This document shows, piece after piece, positions 35,299 to 44,580 of a stretch of 64,000 bases of DNA; within the stretch, counting starts at the first letter, position 1; every line of letters begins with the position of its first letter. Under the pieces are notes generated by a model that was given only the letters and a program-made list of their open reading frames with translations, had not been told where the DNA came from and made no database searches. Origin of the DNA: Rhyacichthys aspro (Eukaryota; Chordata; Actinopteri; Gobiiformes; Rhyacichthyidae); assembly GCA_036850595.1 (NCBI GenBank), contig CM072156.1:2980030-3044029 (forward strand), given 5' to 3'. The position numbers were made by a program, and so were the translations under genes.

Positions 35299-38200
35299 GA
35301 CAGTCAGGCCACAGAAAACTGTAAAGAAGAAGACTGGGATTATAAAGTGTGATTGGAAGAGAACAGACCAGATTTTGAATATTATCTGTATTCAAGAAGA
35401 AATAATGATTACGATGGTCACATACACAGCTTTTTAAGACTGAACGATATAATGTAAATGTGTTGTTATCACAGTATCAACAATACAAGACTGTAGTAAT
35501 GGTATTTGTCAGGGCTATACTCTCTTAATGGTCGATTAAAATCAAGAAGTTGGACATCTGAGATTAGCGTAGCGCTCGTTATTGTGTTTATACAGAACTC
35601 TGCACAGGTTTTCAGCAAAAACTAAAGTAAACTGTGAAGTCTAAAGGGATTTTTATTAGTTTATAAAACGCAAAGTGAAAAAACAAAAGATAATTCTAAA
35701 TTAAATCAAGAGCTGCAGCAACAGTTCGAGCAGTTTTAATCCCAGACAAAACCAGACCAAACTGGACTAAACCAGACCATGTAATCCCAGACAAAACCAG
35801 ACCAGACTGGACTAAACCAGACCATGTAATCCCAGACAAACCAGACCAAACTGGACTAAACCAGACCATGTAATCCCAGACAAAACCAGACCAGACTGGA
35901 CTAAACCAGACCATGTAATCCCAGACAAAACCAGACCAAACTGGACTAAACCAGACCATGTAATCCCAGACAAAACCAGACCAGACTGGACTAAACCAGA
36001 CCATGTAATCCCAGACAAAACCAGGACAAACTGGACTAAACCAGACCATGTAATCCCAGACAAAACCAGACCAGACTGGACTAAACCAGACCATGTAATC
36101 CAGACAAAACCAGACCAAACTGGACTAAACCAGACCATGTAATCTCAGACAAAACCAGGACAAACTGGACTAAACCAGACCATGTAATCCCAGACAAAAC
36201 CAGACCAAACTGGACTAAACCAGACCATGTAATCCCAGACAAAACCAGACCAAACTGGACTAAACCAGACCATGTAATCCCAGACAAAACCAGACCAGAC
36301 TGGACTAAACCAGACCATGTAATCCCAGACAGGACCACTTTTCCATTTTAATTGTATATTCTTGACATCATTCTTACTTTACTGCATATTTTCAAACCTG
36401 TATCAAACTTTTACAATAGTGTATTTAAATATTAAGTCTTATTTTCATGTTATTATACTGTTCTCCTCCAAACTCCATGTGACAGTAACAGTAAAAGTAG
36501 TTTAAATTTTTCATTCCAGTCTTTTCCAAAATCAAAATCACATGAAACTCAAACTTAACGGGTGTAAAAAGCACCAGGGAAGCAAAAAAAAAAAGAAAAA
36601 AGTATCATTCGTTTAGTTGCAGAGTAAAATAGAGATAAGACAAGTATAAAAGTGGTCCTAACATGAAATGACACGCTTCCACAGATCCTCCGAACCCTCA
36701 CGTCTTAATAAAGTCATGAAGTATGTTTGTGGCAGACGTCGGGTTCATTTGATGTGCGGCTCTGACTTAATTCTCGGCCCTCACGCTGCGTTACTGCACG
36801 ACCCTGTGATGTCGTCAGCGTCTCCCGCCGAGCAGCGTCTGCCGAGCGCCCTCCGTACGATCCTCGCTTCCCTCAGATCTCCCCGTCTCCTTCAGAGTCC
36901 GGCTCCGTCCGACACCGCCGAGGGAAGGGGAAGGAAACGAGGAAGCAGGAAAGGAGGGGGAGATAAGAGGAACAGCTGGAAGTCCGCCGTATGCTCCTCG
37001 CCTCCTTCCAATTTCCCCAAATCAAAGCATCGATCTGACGCTGGGTGGAAAACACGTCCCGGCTCTGTCTCCGACGTTAGACCACGGCCTTCCTCGGCGC
37101 TTTTAGCTCAGAAAACACGCTCCTCTCACGATCGCTCAGAGACCTCTTGATTTTTGAGTTAGTGTGAGTCCAAAGGTTGTTTACTCCATGATGTATTTTT
37201 AGAATTTTGTGGAGAATACTCAAATTGTTTTCTATTTCACTCAGTTTGACAATTTACTCCCTAAAAATAGGTTGGAGTTCTATTTTTTGAGCTGCTCTGC
37301 GACAATGGAAACAGAAAATAGACGTCAAATGTCAAATTAAACTTCCGCTACACTATCAAAATAAAGGCTCTCTTAAAATCGCTCTTTGTAAAACATCTTT
37401 GTGGGTGCGACGTTCCTCGATAGCTCTAAATTGGGGGTTAGGCACAGATTTACCAAGGAATTGTGGATAGCGAAAATCATATTTAGCGCAAAAACGTGTT
37501 AATGACAAGAGTTTGCAGCATTTTTCCACTCAACAAAGGCGTGCACTCAGGTTATTTTGCGACCGGCTTTAAAGATTACAGCGAACAGCAGCTGGATTCT
37601 CAAAAGATTTGTTCACAAACTCAAAGAAATCAGTCTAGTTCTGCTAAAGACCTAAAGAAAGTGTCTGTCCTTTGCTTTGGCCGTTGTCAGATTAGTGCAA
37701 AAACTGTGGAGCATTTTATCATTTCTTTAAATTCAGCATCTATTTCTTATTTTGATCGATTTCAAATGTGGCTCAAGGTGCATCTCTCATAACTATGTAA
37801 ACAAACATTTACTAATGACTTACCTCAAGTTCTTATTGCAACACAAACATGGCCAGACTCCATTGTTTCTTTCTGTTTTGTTTCTTTTCTAACTTGAATT
37901 TCACAAACTGTAGCCGACATTTCTCACTGTCTCACTGTGTGACATTAAATATTCTCATTCAGCTGCATGTGACACAGGGTTAAGAGTGTTTTTTGTTCAC
38001 TTTAAGTAAAAATATAAATGGGATTCCTTTTGATTTCTGTGCTCTAAAGTACGGCCTCATTAATCCACATCGACACATGTAAAGACGCTCTATCGGGAAA
38101 AACACACAGCCACCTTTTCACTGTCGACACGTTGGCTCAAATGTTCCTTTTCTCCTTGTCGTCATGTGTGTTTTGACGGTTAAAAAGCAGGAAGAAACAA

Positions 38201-41200
38201 AGATAAACGGAGCATTCATGTGAAGTGTCCACAAAAGCCCGGACAGTCACTTTAAGAATCATAAAAAGAGATTTAAACGGAGCCGATCGGGAAAGTGTTG
38301 GATGACAGACGGCCACAAACAAGCGCTGTTTACAGGGTTTAAATGGACCTTTCTGCCTCTTTCTTCTGCTCAGATTCTCATAAGAGGGTCCCATGCATCT
38401 TGGAAAATAAATTACCCAAACTTATAACAATTAAATAAGTCTATCCACTGTCTTTTAGTCTTAGTTTACTCCTTTTATGCACAGTTTTTGTTGGGATATC
38501 TTTAATAGTTGCTGCAGGAATACAGGTGTCACAGGTTGAGCATAAATGGGACAGCTGAGCATGACAAGGGCGTAGTCGTTGCACAAAATGCAAAGGAATA
38601 AATGCATAAAAACAAGAGTAATGTGTGTGTTTATGCAATTTATCCATGTGCTTTTAAATTAGCGTTAAGTGGAGATACAGTACTTTTACTTTTTTGCCTC
38701 TTTCTCTTGTTCTCTTTCAGTTTTAGAAGGAACTCAGATTTAAACATTTGGCAAAAGAACATACTTAAATGCACAGTGTGACCGTTCATATGAAAGTAAA
38801 TTAGATTGTTGTATACAGAGAAGAACATTCAGTAAAGAAGTGCACAATACTCCAAATAAAACACTTCAAAGCTAATCTAAAATGAACAAATAAATAAAAT
38901 CAAGCATCACATTACATTAAATGCATTTCTCATTGTTTTTATTTTCATTAAAGATAGTTCTAAATGACACTTTTTGGATGATTGGTGTAAAATCTGTATA
39001 AATAAACCACATATTACCAGCTCTATTTCATTAGCACAACTCATTTTCCATTAGCTGCATTTTATTTAGACAAAAAGTACAAATCAATGATGGGCACTAA
39101 TCCAACGCAGGGCCGTGTTTGTAGCATCCTTTTTACGACGTGAGCTTCATCTGGGAAAGTGCTTTAATGTTCGCACAAATACAAGACAGTAGAGAGACGT
39201 ATTTATCTAAGAATTCATTTTAAAATCAACAAAAGACTAAAGGACTTTGGGGTTTATGTGATGTTTATGGTGTGTTGCAATAACATAGCTTTAGACCAGT
39301 GTTTAGGAAACCTCGAAAATATTAAAGTAAAAAAGTAAAAAGAACTCCTCAATCGCCTGTTCCTGTAGAAATTTAATTGAAGCTTCATTCTGTGCTTTTG
39401 TTCCTGACACTCGGTGAATCTATGAAAAATTTTAAAAATTCCCTTTTTTATCCAGTATGCCAACGCCTCATGAAGCAGGAAATAACGTTTTACGCGGACT
39501 CCTTTTTACAGCCGAGCAACAATTGTACAATTTATATTTTACTTTAGAATTCAGTCTGAACAACTTTTTGACTTAAAAATGAGCATCTATTGATATTGAA
39601 ATTAATTATAACCATCAAAAATATGAAGACAAGGCGTGTACTTTTTCATTTGTATGTTTTTTTTTAGTCTGTGTTGCCATGGCGACTGATGTTTGAGCAA
39701 CACTTTTGTCTTGTCTTTCTGAAATTTCTTTGATTTATTGTTCTTTTTGAGATCCTTTCAGTGACTGTTTGGATCTCATTAGTCAACAGTGAGTCATTAT
39801 TGTGTTATATCCATTTAATCTGTGTATATACCTGGATATACAGTAGGAATGAATAGATAAAGGCACACTTCAAATCAGATTTCTAGATTATTACCAGATT
39901 ATTAAAGAGATCATGAGAAATCAGACAAACACACCTAGATTTCTCTCTAATTCTCAGATGTCTTTGTTTATGTAAACCCTTTAATCTTATTTATTTAGTT
40001 TTTTTGCCTGTGTATACACAAAAAAAAAAGAAATGAAATGATTTCTCCTTCTGAAGTATAAAAGAAGGTTTGTTAGCTCCTACATTAGGACGCTAACACT
40101 GACCGTAGCCATGTTTACTAATGGACTGAAAAGTGTATTTAGCAGTTCATATTAAATCCTATTAGATTGTTGTATACAGATAACATTCAATAAGTGCACA
40201 ATACTGCAAATAAAACAGTTAAATATAGCACCTAAAACACTCAAAGCTAATCTAAAATGAATAAATAAATAATATCAAACATCTCCTAACATCAGATGCA
40301 CTTCTCATTGTTTTCATTTTCATTAAAGATAGTTCTAAATGACACTTTTTGGATGATTAGTGTCAACAGATAAGAAGCTAAATTGTATTATCTGTTTTTA
40401 TTAGAGAAACTTCCACATTTGGACTAATCTCTTTTTTATATAAAGCTGAAAGAAATCAGATCATGGACTGAAAAGTGTAAACGAGGGTTTTTCGATTACT
40501 GCATTTCTGATACAATTACTACAATTATCTGATTATCGCTGTGTAAACTTACCCCTTTTTGCTGTTATTTTGATGCAGTTGACTTTGAAATGTTTATATG
40601 TGTTGCTCAAATGATAAGAATTGAAATACTTGTTCTTTACAGTTGACCTAAACGGGCTCGTATCAGACGGTGAGTGAAGCGTAGTGGACATGAAACAGTT
40701 CTAATGAGCAAAAGGCTGTGGGTAAACATTAGTTGTGGGCATCAAATGCAGCATGAGCACAAAATGAGGTCTAAAGACAGCTCTGAGTGCTCCGTGTTTT
40801 AATAAATGGACAGTACAGAGGTGCACGCTGCTGTGGTTATTCTTGTGTGACAAACAAAAGCTATTTTTATATGTTTCAGGACAGTGCATTTATAAATAAA
40901 AGAGCAGTGATGGGTTTAAACTGTGGCAGAGAGGGACAAAATTAATGAATAAAGCCCAAATAAAAGGCAACTGCTGTATCAAAGTGAATTTACTGGGTAT
41001 GTAGCTACGTTTGTTGAGAAAAAAACAAGATTTTCTCTGGTTCTTTTGCCTTTTTTTGGCTCAGTTTACGTTGTATTTGTAATTTAACAGCCTCCGTTCT
41101 CAACTTATGACACTAGCGACAATAGCTAATATGGCTAACCAGTATCAGTGGCGTATTGAAGACAGTTAAAGTGGTTGTAGCAAGGTGGATGCTATATTAA

Positions 41201-44200
41201 ACAACATGGACCGTCCTCTACCTGCTGTAATAGAGCAACAAGGAGCTCTTTTCTCAGCTATGAACCAAAATAAAATAAATATTTCACGATTTAAGGATTC
41301 ATAGCCAAATCAAATCGCCTTTTTCTGGTTTCAGAGGTTCAGTCCTGTGAGAGAAGTAGCGCCCCCTGTTGGAACCTACGACGACCCACGCAGCGCCCTG
41401 GAGCTGGTGAAGAAGTCCTCCAGAGCCAAAAAGAGCCCGTTCAGCAGCACCGCGGCCCGCTTCGGTCCAGACCACCGGACATCCTCGATGCCAGGTCAAA
41501 AATCACATTTAAACGGTGTATAATTCATCAGTTTTTTTACAGAAATGGAAGCTGGTCTTGTATTTGAGAGTTTGTTCAGAGTTTCTTCCTCAGAGCAGCC
41601 TTCACGAATGAACCTGAGTGTCTAAAATAGCTCTCACACTCGCTGGTGTCTCCACATGAGATTTGGTGTATCACAGGTGTAGCGCAGGCGGGTTTTTCCA
41701 GCCTCCGCCAGCGCTCCGTGAAAACCGTCCCCGCTGCCAAAACTGAAAAGATGCACAGCCAAAGTTACACCTACACTTTGCAGATCTAGTTCCTGCGTAT
41801 TCCCTGAAAGTTTATGTGTAAAATGTTTATATGAGTCTATAATGTGTCTTCTGTCCCGTAGGTCCGGGCTCCTATAATGTGTTCGAACACGGAGTGGCCC
41901 GGGACAGTTTCAAAAAGGCCTATTTAGACAGAACTAAAGGAGGGTTCGGGTCCACGTCTCAGAGAAGCATCTTCTTCAACAAACAGTGGACAGAGGGCCC
42001 CAGTCCGGGACAGTACGAGGTCAGTGTGCTCATTTTAATGTGTTTTTATGATCAATCCAGTGTCCAGTTTAGTTTTCTGCTTTTAGTTTTCGAGCTAAAT
42101 GCTTGAATCTAGTATTTTATCAAAACTTAAGGCACAATTCTGACTCCTAGTTATTGCCTCGGTGCTGTTTTCCAAGATGAAGCGGTTATTTTGGCATAAT
42201 ATCAGTGATGATTAGATTTTTTATTGATCAAAGCTGCAATGGAAAGCAAGTACATCCAATAAAATCTGCCACTGACAACAAACCTAATTACCTAGCGAAG
42301 TTATAAGTGCTTTCTGAAGATTAGACTGAATTTTTCCCAGTCGATTTGAGTTTGATTTCCAGGAGACGGAACAAATGGACACAGATTTAAACTAGCTCTG
42401 AATGTTACTGGATTAACATTAATTTGAAAAACATACAACTAATAAAAGAAACAAAGCAATGGATAAAGCCCTGATCGGTTCTTGAAGGAAAGTCTTGAAG
42501 GAGCAATGTGTAAGTTTTAGCCCAAAATAATCTAAAATTACCAACCGATATTCTCCAAATGACGTCCGTGAATATGGCGCCGTTGTTTTAATAACAGAGT
42601 CCGTCGAGAGATGTGCGCCCTCTGCTGGATAAACCTGACGCTGTGCTGCTTTAAGATGAATTTGTGAACTTTTCTGCAGATAAATAAATGGTTTGGGAGT
42701 CATTTAAGAGCATAACCTGCCCCGCGTCATGATGAATAAAAAGAAACATTTATGGACTGTGTTTGGACTCCTCTTTTGTCTCTTTCTGAATAACTATGTA
42801 TTATTAATGAAGATAATAATAACAAACGAGGCCTGTTAATTAGAGATGGTGCATTCAGTTGACGTTCTTGCTCCATCTGATGCACATGAGTTATATTTAT
42901 CGACGGCGTGGTGTTAATTAGAGCTGTTTCACATCTCTCACATCCGGCCACAGTGAACGGAGAACAGTGAACGTCAGATGTGAGGCCGGTTTGGAGCTGT
43001 GATGGATTCAATGAACCAGAAACTCAGCTAAAAGTAACACCTCACTGTTAGACTAGACTAAACTAACTAAAAATCAGCTTCAGTTTGTTTGAGGTCCGAT
43101 AACCATCACATTTACGCTTTATTTTCTGATGATTTTGAATATCGGATTTGATTTTTGCCACAAAAATAAATAAAATCTGTTCAAATCTGACTAAAACCTG
43201 TCGAAATCCATCTAAAACCTGTCCAAATTCATCTAAAACCTGTCCAAATTTAACTAAAACCTGTCCAAATCCATCTAAAACCTGTCCAAATCCATCTAAA
43301 ACCTGTCCAAATTCAACTAAAACCTGTCCAAATCCTTCTAAAACCTGTCCAAATCCATCTAAAACATGTTCAAATCCATCTAAAACCTGTCCAAATCCAT
43401 CTAAAACATGTTCAAATCCAACTAAAACCTGTCCAAATCCATCTAAAACCTGTCCAAATTCAACTAAAACCTGTCCAAATCCATCTAAAACCTGTCCAAA
43501 TTCAACTAAAACCTGTCCAAATCCTTCTAAAACCTGTCCAAATCCATCTAAAACATGTTCAAATCCATCTAAAACCTGTTCAAATCCATCTAAAACCTGT
43601 CCAAATCCATCTAAAACATGTTCAAATCCATCTAAAACCTGTTCAAATTCAACTAAAACCTGTCTAAATTCAACTAAAACCTGTCCAAATCCATCTAAAA
43701 CCTGTCCAAATCCATCTAAAACCTGTCCAAATTCAACTAAAACCTGTTCAAATTCAACTAAAACCTGTCCAAATCCATCTAAAACCTGGCCAAATTCAAC
43801 TAAAACCTATTCAAATTCACCTAAATCCTGTTGAAATCCATCTAAAACCTGTTCAAATCCAACTAAAACCTGTTCAAATCCAACTAAAACCTATTCAAAT
43901 CCATCTAAAACCTGTTCAAATCCAACTAAAACCTGTTCAAATCCAACTAAAACCTATTCAAATCCATCTAAAACCTGTCCACATTCAACTAAAACATGTC
44001 CAAATTCAATCCAACTAAAACCAGTTTCCTTAAAGGGAGGACATTATTGTTTGTGTGATAACTTCTGTAAGATTCAAATGAAGATGAAATCTCACATTCA
44101 ACATTTAATAAAAGCTTCCAAATGTCACCATCTTCGGCCTCTGGAAGGATTCTTATTAACTTTGCTCTAAATATAACCCAACTTGATCTGTAAAACTTAA

Positions 44201-44386
44201 AGTCAGTGCATTCGTTTGAGTAAAAAGGGACACATCGACAGTATTTACACTGGACGTTTAAACTCTTTTCTTGTGTGTTTTTTTTGGGCTCAGACAGAGA
44301 AGAAGAGCGAGGAGCCGTATAAGAAACAGAACACTGCGGTCTTTAAATCAGCCACCGAGCGCTTGGTGTTACCGCTTCAGGCTAAA
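16920..44386 (+). CDS. stpg2: Sperm-tail PG-rich repeat-containing protein 2, first ten exons (3' partial)
   Basis: Exons: 16920-17025, 17755-17855, 18839-18994, 20670-20826, 24880-24995, 25913-26024, 32759-32866, 41335-41494, 41862-42019 and 44294-44386, about 422 codons. The recalled human protein has about 459, so the end is missing. Sperm-tail PG-rich (STPGR) motifs: NVGPGSYDV, LPGPAQYDC, VPGPGAYDV, LGPAYYSP, DGPGPGHYYP, VPGPGQYHI, APPVGTYDD, MPGPGSYNV and GPSPGQYE. The N-terminus MYARAPRV, PFLSLTSR, GGSSLQNR and YENVNLKREQ match recalled STPG2. STPGR repeats are typical of proteins associated with ciliary or flagellar microtubules; the precise role of STPG2 is not settled. Exon 4 is 157 nt between phase-0 neighbours, a +1 anomaly. 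Introns grow to more than 19.6 kb and carry most repeats in the window. Confidence 0.92.
17755..17855 (+). CDS. stpg2: STPG2 exon 2
   Basis: Encodes (D)GYAPFLSLTSRQPLAG and repeat LPGPAQYDCTPVK. Acceptor ttttttcctgcag, donor gtaaac, phase 0. Confidence 0.92.
18839..18994 (+). CDS. stpg2: STPG2 exon 3
   Basis: Encodes VNIHGGSSLQNRSKRFEEVV, the repeat VPGPGAYDV and a basic tail GRAGKLGRKM. Donor gtaaga, phase 0 at both ends (52 codons). Confidence 0.92.
19268..19305 (+). repeat. TCC/TTCCTCC microsatellite
   Basis: Short pyrimidine-only run of cttcctcct units. Confidence 0.7.
20670..20826 (+). CDS. stpg2: STPG2 exon 4, frame anomaly
   Basis: The first half reads AKSLRLPGHSDIPPFFP in the frame demanded by exon 3. 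The second half reads GQAFGYEEDAAGG ... LGPAYYSPLQ in the +1 frame, which exon 5 demands. The switch point lies in a CCCC-GGG-CC run (about 20717-20725). The length is 157 nt, not divisible by three, between phase-0 exons. Either one extra base is present (assembly indel or real mutation), or an alternative acceptor at 20699-20700 starts the exon at 20701 (126 nt, in frame). Donor gtaagc. Confidence 0.75.
21436..21790 (+). repeat. Diverged interspersed repeat, copy 1 of a pair
   Basis: Shares ordered blocks with 56663-56955: gcttcacaggag, catctg, gtgtttttaaa, ctccattcgctct and ttcacacctgaa/ttacacctgaa. Same orientation, both in STPG2 introns. Class unknown. Confidence 0.6.
21851..21945 (+). 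repeat. 47-bp tandem duplication
   Basis: Two copies of a unit starting ctcttctgggatgggtgccc, differing by one T/C. Recent duplication. Confidence 0.9.
22427..22465 (-). repeat. Short reversed 21-bp arm of the A3 element
   Basis: ttcaattggatttaaatggg and the following copy are reverse-complement units, facing the forward array across about 55 bases. Confidence 0.65.
22522..23470 (+). repeat. 21-bp minisatellite array A3
   Basis: About 45 copies close to aaatccaactaaaacctgttc, with variants caacaaaaacctg, acatgttc and aactataaccagttcaagtc. In STPG2 intron 4. Confidence 0.96.
24425..24735 (+). repeat. Interspersed repeat family, copy a
   Basis: Closely matches 60393-60655, for example cctaaagtttattgtaacag, aagacgtgatct, ttttgtccaatcacagctca and ctcccattggtcgacac. 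It shares the ctcccattggtcgacac core with copies at 48090 and 52892. No coding potential. Confidence 0.85.
24880..24995 (+). CDS. stpg2: STPG2 exon 5
   Basis: Encodes SESTSSQRYKGVHFGNMTGK and the repeat DGPGPGHYYPEL. Acceptor tttgtgtgcag, donor gtgagt, phase 2. Confidence 0.93.
25913..26024 (+). CDS. stpg2: STPG2 exon 6
   Basis: Encodes (L)VLETQYENVNLKREQ then AELIIPRYHDLLPRQEQKK, a charged, probably helical linker. Acceptor tcgtgtctccag, donor gtgagg, phase 0. Confidence 0.9.
26399..26449 (-). mobile_element. hAT-type MITE terminus (fragment)
   Basis: Read on the minus strand it begins CAGGGGTGGGCAATTATTTT and continues to gggccacattagaacc, a common hAT-type terminal sequence. The opposite end was not found. 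Confidence 0.45.
30784..30814 (+). repeat. Short 10-bp tandem repeat
   Basis: Three copies of gagacatact. Confidence 0.85.
30994..31144 (+). repeat. 151-bp direct duplication X, copy 1
   Basis: taaagactccactcttg ... caaatcaagcgatg recurs at 31749-31899 with only a few differences, for example cataatg/cgtaatg. The copies bracket array A4. Confidence 0.93.
31153..31530 (+). repeat. 21-bp minisatellite array A4
   Basis: About 17 degenerate copies of aaatccaactaaaacctgtt, led by tttttgcgacaaagataaat. The same lead-in precedes arrays A5 and A6, and a close variant precedes A3. Confidence 0.9.
31527..31710 (+). repeat. 184-bp direct duplication Y, copy 1
   Basis: tggtcttgacacatgtttt ... ggtgactgc recurs at 34485-34668 at equal length with few mismatches. 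Unknown interspersed element. Confidence 0.93.
31749..31899 (+). repeat. 151-bp direct duplication X, copy 2
   Basis: Second copy of 30994-31144. Confidence 0.93.
32759..32866 (+). CDS. stpg2: STPG2 exon 7
   Basis: Encodes GVPGPGQYHIRSQFEKPVKS and ends CPFLSQAE, 36 codons in phase 0. Acceptor tgtgctgcag, donor gtacag. Confidence 0.93.
33003..34108 (+). mobile_element. hAT-like element containing minisatellite A5
   Basis: Left end cacatgtttcaaactcaatt, right end acccctcaacacacctctg (minus strand CAGAGGTGTGTTGAGGGG). The flanks ttgtacag (32995-33002) and atctacag (34109-34116) agree at 6 of 8 positions, as expected for an old 8-bp hAT target duplication. About 1.1 kb, no transposase, interior mostly minisatellite. 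Class assignment is an inference. Confidence 0.5.
33057..33955 (+). repeat. 21-bp minisatellite array A5
   Basis: About 42 copies close to aaatccaactaaaacctgtt, interspersed with aaatctggataaaacctgtt. A block with ccagtaaaaccagtttaaatc recurs at about 33510, 33615 and 33720, a period of roughly 105 bases (5 units). Confidence 0.95.
34485..34668 (+). repeat. 184-bp direct duplication Y, copy 2
   Basis: Second copy of 31527-31710. Confidence 0.93.
35255..35294 (+). repeat. (CA)n microsatellite
   Basis: About 20 uninterrupted CA units. Confidence 0.97.
35739..36331 (+). repeat. 45-bp minisatellite
   Basis: About 13 copies of a unit containing ccagaccatgtaatcccag and accagaccaaactggactaa. The first eight copies alternate between ccaaactgg and ccagactgg variants, a 90-bp dimer. 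The unit is a multiple of three, so it stays open in minus-strand frames; this is not a gene. Confidence 0.96.
36780..37145. other. GC/CpG-rich patch in STPG2 intron 7
   Basis: Distinctly CpG-richer than the neighbouring intron (gcgtctcccgccgagcagcg and similar). A 160-codon open frame crosses it, but it has no recognisable domain or splice context. Could be a regulatory island or old insert. Confidence 0.4.
38800..38988 (+). repeat. 190-bp direct duplication Z, copy 1
   Basis: Shares attagattgttgtatacaga, aagctaatctaaaatga and tagttctaaatgacac with 40161-40363. Confidence 0.88.
40161..40363 (+). repeat. 190-bp direct duplication Z, copy 2
   Basis: Second copy of 38800-38988, with small indels. 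Confidence 0.88.
41335..41494 (+). CDS. stpg2: STPG2 exon 8
   Basis: Encodes RFSPVREVAPPVGTYDDPRS and KKSPFSSTAARFGPDHRTSS then MP. Donor gtcaaa is weak (no +5 G). Phase 1. Confidence 0.92.
41862..42019 (+). CDS. stpg2: STPG2 exon 9
   Basis: Completes MPGPGSYNVFEHG, then FGSTSQRSIFFN and GPSPGQYE. It follows exon 8 after only 367 bases. Donor gtcagt, phase 0. Confidence 0.93.
43167..44025 (+). repeat. 21-bp minisatellite array A6
   Basis: About 41 copies close to aaatccatctaaaacctgtcc, led by tttttgccacaaaaataaat. Because the unit is 21 bases, one frame stays open for 228 codons as heptapeptide NPSKTCP repeats; this is a by-product of the array. Confidence 0.96.
44026..44160 (+). repeat. 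Conserved right flank of the A6 element
   Basis: Matches 33950-34085 downstream of A5: cagtttc.ttaaa, gataactt, caaatgaagatgaaa, ataaaagctt, ccatcttcggc and ggattctta. Confidence 0.8.
44294..44386 (+). CDS. stpg2: STPG2 exon 10 (last seen)
   Basis: Encodes TEKKSEEPYKKQNTAVFKSA then TERLVLPLQAK, 31 codons in phase 0. Acceptor ggctcag after a long T run, donor gtaagt. No stop codon in frame before the donor. Confidence 0.88.
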
Positions 44387-44550
44387 GTAAGTCTCCTCAT
44401 CTGCCCAGTGCTCCCTCTCTCCTCTCTTTAAGTCTTCTCAAAGTACTTTACCGAAGAGTCTGCTGCCAACTTCGCTAAATGGGACATCACAGTTGAAGCG
44501 CCGAGCCCGCTCTGCCAGGGGTCCTGTTTTTTTTTTTTCTGGCTGCTTTT

Positions 44551-44580
44551 TTTCTTCTTCTTCTTCTTCTTCTTCTTCTC
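44551..44580 (+). repeat. (CTT)n microsatellite
   Basis: About nine ttc units after a T-rich tract. Confidence 0.95.

Larger units (their letters stand above)
32867..41334 (+). other. STPG2 intron 7
   Basis: An 8.5 kb intron with the A5 element, duplication Y copy 2, a CA microsatellite, a 45-bp minisatellite, a GC-rich patch and a 190-bp duplication. The stretches 37150-38800, 39000-40160 and 40370-41330 show nothing recognised, apart from an X-box-like palindrome at 39673-39686. Confidence 0.6.
42020..44293 (+). other. STPG2 intron 9
   Basis: A 2.3 kb intron. Its right half is minisatellite A6 plus the conserved right flank. The left 1.1 kb shows nothing firm. Confidence 0.6.

Noticed and set aside
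35696..36338. Three overlapping minus-strand open frames of 85-140 codons
   Set aside because: All are translations of the 45-bp tandem repeat, whose length is a multiple of three.
36668..37150. 160-codon Arg/Ser-rich open frame
   Set aside because: GC-rich chance frame in an intron; no domain, no splice or promoter context.
43148..43834. 228-codon plus-strand open frame
   Set aside because: It is the 21-bp minisatellite read in one frame; no start context, splice support or domain.
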